The notes under the pieces are model-generated. The model saw nothing but the letters and a program-made list of their open reading frames with translations. It had not been told where the DNA came from and searched no databases. A stretch of DNA of 64,000 nucleotides. It comes from Athripsodes cinereus (lineage: Eukaryota > Arthropoda > Insecta > Trichoptera > Leptoceridae). Both the position numbers and the translations under genes were made by a program. Of the stretch, positions 57,261 through 64,000 are shown one piece after another (positions within the stretch are counted from its first letter, which is position 1; each line of letters opens with the position of its first letter). Where the stretch lies: NCBI GenBank assembly GCA_947579605.1, contig OX388307.1:9959237-10023236 (forward strand), given 5' to 3'.

Positions 57261-57977
57261 GTGGCCCCTTTAGCATAAACGATAAAACATTCAATTTTCA
57301 ACAAGTTTGGTACACACAAACTCTCAAAACTTATTGACCCTACGAACATTTTGATTTGATAAAATATGAAAACAAATATTAATTACCAATATCAAACTTT
57401 AACTTTAAAAAATACTTGATTTTAGCTTCATAATATTCGTTTATAAAAAGCATATTTCTAAAAATCGACTTCGGGGGTGTGTTTGGTACATAAATGCACG
57501 AGAACCCTACAAATTTTCATATATTTTTTTTTTAATATTACGAAAACTTAGATAATTATTACAATTATAGAACAAAAATAATCTATTTTTTTTTTTGTTT
57601 TTTTCATGGATATTGACCGATTTAAAAAATATTTTTTTGAAAATTTTCTCATATTTTGCAACCAAAAATCACCACATGAACTCGATTTTTTGGATACTAA
57701 AAAAAGTTTGCTAAAATCTATGGTATTTATATGCTTGATAGGATGAATAAAAAATATATATATTACAAATAATTTGTATTTTGATATAACAAAGAGTACC
57801 TAAATAAATCTCGTCAGTCTACGATTTATTTATTTTTTAGTAAAAAACTAATATTGGTAATAAATATTTGTTTTCTTATTTTATCAAATCAATATGTTCG
57901 CAAGGGTCAACAAGTTTTGGCAGTTTTTCTATCAAATTTGTTGAAAATTGAATATTTTACTTTGCTAAACGGGGCCC
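57261..57977. mobile_element. Long-TIR element with TTAA flanks, 717 bp
   Basis: The left end GTGGCCCCTTTAGCATAAAC and the reverse complement of the right end GGGCCCCGTTTAGCAAAG match, and imperfect similarity continues about 150 bp inward (CATTCAATTTTCAACAAGTT, TTTTGATTTGATAAAATA, ACCAATAT). TTAA lies at 57257-57260 and 57978-57981, as for piggyBac insertions. The interior is non-coding, with poly-A/T runs. The interior and inner TIRs are related, in inverted orientation, to 18340-18990 inside another element. Confidence 0.7.
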
Positions 57978-58119
57978 TTAAGAGCTGAGCTCCAATATCA
58001 TCCAGACTCAATCAAATAAAAAAAATCAAAGGTAAAGCTCAGGATTTCCCTTAAAGGCTCTTTGCCGACAAAATCCTAGTGTGTCCTAGTAGAAACTCGC
58101 AGAAATGAAAGATAAATAA

Positions 58120-58307
58120 ATGAGTTCGTCTCTAGCTTACTGGTAGTCCTCGTCCTCATGCACAAAAGGTGTGCGGTTCGATCCCAGGTGCCAAAAAATT
58201 CCCCTTTCACGACACAAAACTTTAGTTTACAATGAAAGGTGTTATATAAAGTGGTGTTTCGGTTTATAACAAAAAATGTAGATAAATCTTTTGTAAAAAA
58301 TAATAAG
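58120..58307 (+). repeat. tRNA-derived SINE, copy 2
   Basis: TAGCTTACTGG (58133-58143) is an A box and GGTTCGATCCC (58174-58184) is a B box, in the spacing of a tRNA-like promoter. The rest follows the copies at 42346 and 63040 (CTTTCACGACACA, CAATGAAAGGTGTTATATAA, GGTTTATAACAAA). The pogo-like element at 58310 is inserted right behind its tail. Confidence 0.8.
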
Positions 58308-58309
58308 TA

Positions 58310-60857
58310 CCGTAGAACGGGGTGAATGGGGACAGGTTTGTAGGTTCTCGATACCATAAATTTAAGGGTATTGGAAATATTAGTGAATTACAATAATTTT
58401 ACATTTAGTCTGTCATTTATCTGTATTTCCCTATTCGCCTTTCTTCATTTAGTTTACAAACCATAGAGTAATATTGAAAAATAACCTCTGTCCCTATTTA
58501 TATTCAAATGGGGTGAATGGGGACAACTAGTGGGGCGAATAGGGACAAATATTATATATTTTCGATGTTTTTTTTTGTTTATAAGGTTAAAATGAAATAC
58601 CATTATGTTTATATGGATAATTATATATTTATATAATAAAAAATATATTTTATGCAAATATTCTTTAGATTTTTAACTAAAAATAGACATCAATTATCGA
58701 ATATTGTAAGAAAATTATTTATTCGTCATATATACAAGTAGAACAAATATAATCACATAAATTATAGTTTTCATTGCAAATTCCACAGACCCACTCTTTA
58801 CACACCATACAAAGACACCAATATCTTCCTTTGGGTAGAATCAGTGTGCACACTTTGCACATCATTTTGTTAAGTGTTTTCAAATCTGTTGTTTGTTGTT
58901 TTTTCTTTGATATATTTCCTGAACACCCAGGTTGAGGTTCGCATAAATTTTCTGTGTTTATGTTTTCGTCAACTCCGTCACCAACACTTTTTCCAGGTTC
59001 TACATGAAGTTTCCTTTTTCTTTGCTTCTTTTGAGGATTTTCGGGATACCTCATCGCTTGCAAAATACTTACAACAGAATCGTTCAAAATGTTTTTGTCA
59101 TCCGATGCACCTGGTAAATTCACCAATATTTTTTCACGATTTAATGGATGGATTCCGGTTTTGCTAAAACCAGCTAAGATGTTGCTTGTTTGATTGTTTT
59201 CAATATTGCAAAACAATTTTTTTAATAAGCTTGGGAAAACGCTCTTCGGGATGCAAGATTCTTTCCTACCTTCATTCATTTTCCATTTGCTTAAAATATC
59301 TCTCCAGGCTATCTTGAGGGGTCTAAAAAAAGCAACATCGAGCGGTTGCGCCAGATGTGTTGAGTTTGCAGGGAGAAATACCATATGTATATCTTCATTT
59401 TTCAATTTCTGGACAACATCCAGTGATAAGTGCGAGGACAAATTGCCCCCAATGATGATTTTTTTTCCATTTTTGCCCTTAAAGTAAGGAACAATTGTGT
59501 TTATCCAGTCCTCAAAACAATTGGAATCGAACCATCCAGATAGTGTTCGATTATATCGAGTTCCTCGAGGACCGTTTTCTCTCCAAGTATCATATAGATG
59601 TTGTGCTTTGTACACGACATATGATGGAAGGAGCACCCCATCTGCAGATGCGCAGAACATAATTGATGTCGAGCTCTTTGAACTATTCATCACACGTTCC
59701 GGATACTTACAACCTCTCTTTGTAATGATTTTTTTTCGACCTGGATCGTCGGATAAATTTGTCTCGTCGTAATTCAAAATATTCGAGCTCGGTACACCAC
59801 TCAGAGATTTTTCTAAGTTATCAAAATACTGATTAATAATGTCTCGTGTAACTTCTGCACACGACTTTTTTATATTTTGACAAAATCGTTGTGATAAAAC
59901 ATTTTTGTGTCTCTTCATAAAACTGTGCACAAACTCCACACCTGGAAGGTTTTCTTTAAACCTCTTGATGGTGACACCTTTTTTATCGAGGTATGTTTTG
60001 ACAATCAGACGTAAGTCTGTACTATCCAAAGGATATCCCCATTCAGAGCAAATGTTCAAACAATCCACTATGAACATTTCTGTTTCGTGGCTTAAAACTG
60101 TTTGGCCTCCTTGCTTTTTTTACATCTACTCTCAATATCCGCCTCGACAGAACCGATCTACTGATTCCATATTTTTCTTGAGCTGCACGGAAACTCATTT
60201 TATTCTTATCAATATCTTCTACAGCTTTGGCAATATCTTCATCAGTATACTTCAAATATTTTTTACCTCTTGGGTCAGGTTTATAATTTCTCGGCATTTT
60301 AGAGAAAAAATCCTCTATAAACAAAAAAAAATACATTTGTTAAAAGTGCATACAATAACGAGAGTAAAAAAATATAATAATACCTATATATTATACATAG
60401 TCCCTAATCACCCCATCACTTGTCTCTATTCACCCCATCACTTGTCCCTATTGACCCCAAAACTAGGTTAAAATGACACTTCACAGTGAAATTCGTCAAA
60501 TTTAAAGATATTTTGAAAAAAACACTTACATGCTCAATAGAATCTTGTCAAAATATATCTGTCTTCACAAAACACCCAAATTAACCAAATATACGCCTTT
60601 TTTTCAGTTTTACACAGGAAGTTTTGCAGAGCAAAATTTTAGCCGCCAATACGTGTTAGTTTTGGAGCGAAATAAATGACAGCTGTAAACGTCAAATTCA
60701 AAGACAAAAGTGTTGCAACTCAGAAAAATATTTATATTTTAAATATATTACATTTTTCTTGAAAAGCGCTTTGATCTACTTAACTTGAGAGCAGATACAT
60801 ATTTTTTTTCAAATTGTCCCTATTCACCACATAGTCCCTATTCACCCCATTCTACGG
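58310..60857 (-). mobile_element. pogo/Tigger-type DNA transposon (2.5 kb), inactive
   Basis: Terminal inverted repeats of 24 bp start CCGTAGAACGGGGTGAAT on the left and CCGTAGAATGGGGTGAAT on the right, flanked by TA at 58308-58309 and 60858-60859. The word GGGGTGAATAGGGACA recurs inside both ends (58508-58550 and 60398-60457) as subterminal repeats. It encodes one transposase on the minus strand. TA target and TIR-DDE architecture place it in the Tc1/mariner superfamily, pogo branch. Confidence 0.9.
58719..60297 (-). pseudogene. pogo/jerky-like transposase, one frameshift and one lost catalytic Asp
   Basis: Two overlapping minus frames form one gene. The first (from Met at 60297) has a pipsqueak-type helix-turn-helix: YTDEDIAKAVEDI, MSFRAAQEKYGISRSVLSRR. 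A run of seven T at 60115-60121 shifts the frame; with one base fewer the reading joins VKK to QGGQTVLSHETE and the second frame, whose first Met is at 60077. Numbered from that Met, the DDE domain has NYDET (D104) and AQPLDVAFFRPLK (D247), but the expected second Asp is Gly211 in IIIGGNLSSH (GGC; one substitution at 59446 from GAC). The last 46 residues hold ten Cys (407-448) in CxxC pairs, a zinc-binding, PHD- or RING-like module. Either defect should stop transposition. The homopolymer indel could be a sequencing error; the Gly is not of that kind. Confidence 0.88.
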
Positions 60858-60859
60858 TA

Positions 60860-61605
60860 CCTAAGTATAATTATTGTGTTTCGCCAAAAAGTAAAGAAAT
60901 TGACTGAATGCAAAGCTACCAAATAAAGCTATTATTGAGATTTACACGAGTGATCATAATGAATGGATTATTTATCAGAAAAATTTCACCACGCCGAACC
61001 AGCACAAGTCGAGCGAATATAATAGTAGTATCAAGGAATTCTTCGTAATATTCTGTCAGTGTAAATGTTCTATATTGTGATTTATATTTACTTGTTCATG
61101 TTATACTGTAAACGAACAAATATATTATTTTAATATACGCATAGCTATCTTTCACAACATACTGCTCTAAAGACAACGGTATCAAATTATTAAGAATGTT
61201 GCGTAAAGAGGAAGATAAAAAAACTTTAGGCGTGAAGGCTTATACCAAGTACCTTGCACTGTATTCTTGAAAGTCGTAAATATTGTAAATAATATAAAAT
61301 CGTGGGAATGGTAAAAAAATTAGAAATATTAATTTGACCGAGTGATATGATATTATTATCGTCAGGAAGTGGGCACCTGCGTCAGCTATCACTGTCATCA
61401 CACAATAGAGTGGAGCCTAATTTACAGCAATAACCGCAAATTCATGAGATTTTTACTTATGTACCTACTTACATCTACATAGTGCCTCATCTAAACCGGA
61501 TTTAATAGAAAATGAATTTCTGCATTTAATTCAGTAACTTAAATCACAATTCACTAAAATATGTAAACAATCATTTGCATATTACAATGAAATACGAAAT
61601 TTATA
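60860..61605. other. Spacer, no gene seen
   Basis: AT-rich sequence with no supported feature. Confidence 0.5.
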
Positions 61606-61955
61606 ATATTAATACACCATCACGGCATCCCACAAGTGGATGTTTTACATCTTGAATTCAGCTATGAGGGTTGACACCCATCCTGAATATCTTATATCTT
61701 GTTGGCGCAGAGAGGACAACTTGCTTGCTTGTTACCAGTTACCTTGATTTCTTGTTTAAGTTAGGTACCCAAAAATATTTTCAATTATCCTAATGATTAA
61801 ATCTAACATTGTCTGGATTTTTTGATAAATCTGTATGCAATCGTAGTGAAATTATTTTTCATACAACTTGTTTATAAAGAACAATCAGTATGTTTATTAC
61901 ACACAGATAGTTTACTGGTTACCCTACTTGTAGGGAATGACATGATGCTATAAAT
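61606..61955. repeat. TAG-tailed repeat, two rearranged fragments
   Basis: ACACCATCACGGCATCCCAC then AAGTGG (61613-61639) is the 3' end of the family on the minus strand. It is followed at once by TTTTACATCTTGAATTCAGC and ACACCCATCCTGAATATCTT on the plus strand, and by GTTACCCTACTTGTAGGGAA at 61918-61938. The head-on junction at about 61640 suggests two insertions or an internal inversion. Confidence 0.55.
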
Positions 61956-63039
61956 TTAGTTTTACGTTTAGTAAATCAACAAATCGTATGGAGGTGTATG
62001 ATAAAAGAACCCATGAACCAAGAAAGGACACTGCAACAATATGTAAAATGATATCAACTTTATTACACAACACGCAGGACCTCTTAAAGCATACCTATAA
62101 ATTGTTATTTGATGAAGGTACCTACATTGTTCGCAATATGATTTTCCAGCATCAATCTACACTAAGTGGATAATCTGCTGAATGGCCAAGTTACCCAAGA
62201 TTTTACAAGGAAAAACATTTATTGGACCTTCGGACCTTCAAACGTTCTGGCCTACGCGGAAAATATTCAATGTTATGTGTTTATATACCGATACAATACT
62301 TATTCATGTTGTATCTTTTCAATAGTAACTTTATGATGTACAAGGGAAAAGTCTTTTTCAACGGTTACATTTTTTCTTCTATTCACCCCACGAATTAAAG
62401 GAAATATTTTCCAACGTTTTTGTATATTATTTTACAGTTTGAATAGATAATTCACATATATTATGTAGCAAACACGTGTAACTTCAGCCAATAGAGATAT
62501 GCCTATTAGATTGTAGGTGTTATTTAGTACGAACGTTTTTGATTTCTTTCAGTATTTTATATATTGGATATGTGCTAAAACCTGAGATTTTTTTCTAATT
62601 CATCAATTTATTAACAGAAGAATCTCTGGCCTTCTTAAAACACTTTATTTAAAAACCAAATTCGATTTGAGCATATTTTGCGAATCATATCGCACTAACA
62701 AAACAGTATAGAAAAATGCAAATGTCCCATTTCGGGGTACTTCACCAACTCTGGATAAAGTTGTAGATATCTATCCTTAGGGTTTATTATTTATCTATAA
62801 GATAAACTGAAGTGAGCATTTCATCACCTATATTTTTTTACGGATTGGTATCCAACAATATAAAGCAATCAAGTCACTCGATAACGGATGGATAGCCAAA
62901 AATAAAACAAATAAAAAATATATAGCAGTGGCAATGTTATATATATTATGTAATTTCATGCTTTTCTGTGGTCTTGTTTATGGTTTGTTGACGTATTTTT
63001 GACATTCTGTGTCGAAGTTTTCAGTTATTGTAAAAATTG
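61956..63039. other. Spacer, no gene seen
   Basis: A 61-residue frame at 61988-62173 is not recognised. No RNA gene or bounded repeat. Confidence 0.45.
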
Positions 63040-63205
63040 AACACGCAGTAGTCTCGATCTCATGAACAAGGGGTCCGCGGTTCGATCCCAGGTGCCGGCA
63101 AACTCCCCTTTCACGACACAAGCTTTTAGCTTACTGTGAAAGGTGTATAAGATTGTATTTGGGTTTATAACAAACCCAGATATCTTTTATAAAAAAAAAG
63201 AAAAA
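63040..63205 (+). repeat. tRNA-derived SINE, copy 3
   Basis: GCGGTTCGATCCCAGGTGCC has a perfect B box. It is followed by GGCAAACTCCCCTTTCACGA, TAGCTTACTGTGAAAGGTGT and GGGTTTATAACAAACCCAGA, and an A-rich tail with AAAAAAAAGAAAAAAAA. This is the best-preserved copy of the family. The A box is weak here. Confidence 0.8.
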
Positions 63206-63962
63206 AAAATATTGGTAAAGTGAGCGAATGTAACAACGATTATAACACTTATTATTCTATATTTTATTTTCATAATGCTTAAAAGTCAAAGAGTAAATAT
63301 TCTATAGTTATACACATTTACTGAGTTTGTAATAAAAAGTTAATTTCATTTGCATTTTGGTGGTGCTATATTTTTTATGAGTCCTAAAACATTGTGTGCA
63401 GACATTTTTGTTCTACGACGTTGAAATTACGTCGTCGAACTCCGACATAATTATAATCTTTTCGCATCCGAAATATTCTCTAACGGCGATTTTGTCTCGA
63501 ACCGTGTAAAAATACGATATCATCGACGATTTGATCGTAAAATTCGTTGATCATTCTCAAAAAAGCAAAAGATAACAAACCTAGACAACGCACATGTAAA
63601 CAAATTTTGACAATTTAACACTATATATAGATAGGTAATTACCTACCATCTTTCTGCCCAATATCATAAAATAATGACTTAAGAGAATAGACGTACTGTG
63701 ACTGACATGAAATTTTTATACAATATTATCAACTCTTCTGACTTGTTAAACATACTTTACTTTAACTGCCCTACACGACGGACTAGAACCAGATTGACAT
63801 TTCGTTATTATTTTATGTCGTCACATCTTGTGATGACCCTACCTATTTTAAACCATTCTAAGCTCAAACAAACTACTTGCATGACCAACTATCTGCAGAG
63901 CTCATTCAAATACTGCGCAATGAGCATGTTATAATTTCAACTCTTTTTTGAATAATATAGAT
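63206..63962. other. Spacer, no gene seen
   Basis: The 78-residue frame at 63698-63934 is not recognised. A palindromic CGACGTTGAAATTACGTCGTCG patch lies near 63417-63439, of unknown meaning. Confidence 0.45.
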
Positions 63963-64000
63963 TAGTGATGTAACGAATGTGTGATTTTGGATATTCGCGA
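63963..64000. mobile_element. Possible hAT terminus running off the window
   Basis: TAGTGATGTAACGAATGTGT followed by GGATATTCGCGA has the TAGTGATGTAACGAAT start and ATTCGCGAAT-type words I associate with some arthropod hAT ends. The other end lies outside the window, so this is only a suggestion. Confidence 0.35.

Noticed and set aside
60115..60121. Programmed ribosomal frameshift at the A-rich run of the pogo-like transposase
   Set aside because: A -1 shift at this site runs into a stop within a few codons, and the needed +1 shift is not favoured by such a run; pogo-type transposases are normally one frame. A one-base insertion is simpler.

Overview
This is a gene-poor, strongly AT-rich eukaryotic window that looks like insect intergenic DNA. 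AT-rich spacers, frequent GTAGGTACCTAC-type words, LINE tails, SINEs and several DNA-transposon superfamilies point that way. That word is common in moths, butterflies and aphids, so I do not assign an order. I found no recognisable host gene. Every long open frame belongs to a transposable element, and most short frames are chance or shadow frames.

Layout. The first 15 kb is spacer carrying a hAT MITE with an exact 8-bp target duplication (3419-3644), a perfect fold-back element with hammerhead-ribozyme-like motifs (4255-4490), copies of a TAG-tailed short repeat, LINE tails and two mariner relics (12.1-12.9 kb). From 15.4 to 17.8 kb come a fold-back repeat with a tRNA-Ala-like core, an internally deleted piggyBac element and a LINE end. 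From 18.2 to 27.4 kb lies a nest: an APE-type LINE on the minus strand (about 20.1-27.4 kb) is split by a nearly complete hAT element (20892-24843), probably with a second small hAT in its 3' UTR. A further hAT-like element sits at 18.2-19.1 kb.

The 30-33.5 kb stretch holds LINE tails and the second hammerhead fold-back. A 5'-truncated R4/Dong-like LINE with a restriction-like endonuclease domain occupies 35.0-37.2 kb, and a decayed hAT with palindromic GCGGGATCCCGC words occupies 37.5-39.5 kb. The 39.6-57 kb stretch has SINEs, a 46-bp minisatellite, hAT and fold-back MITEs, LINE remains, a second tRNA-like repeat and a roughly 96-bp tandem array. From 57.3 to 60.9 kb there is a long-inverted-repeat TTAA element and a pogo/Tigger-type element whose transposase is broken by a frameshift and by loss of a catalytic Asp.

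The elements interact only as parasites of one another, through nested insertion and shared modules. The most unusual signal is the group of perfect fold-back repeats (4255-4490, 31158-31444, 15453-15820). Within each, the two arms are identical, although copies differ from one another, and each is flanked by an 11-15 bp direct repeat. Two of them carry hammerhead-ribozyme-like cores resembling Penelope-like elements and retrozymes.
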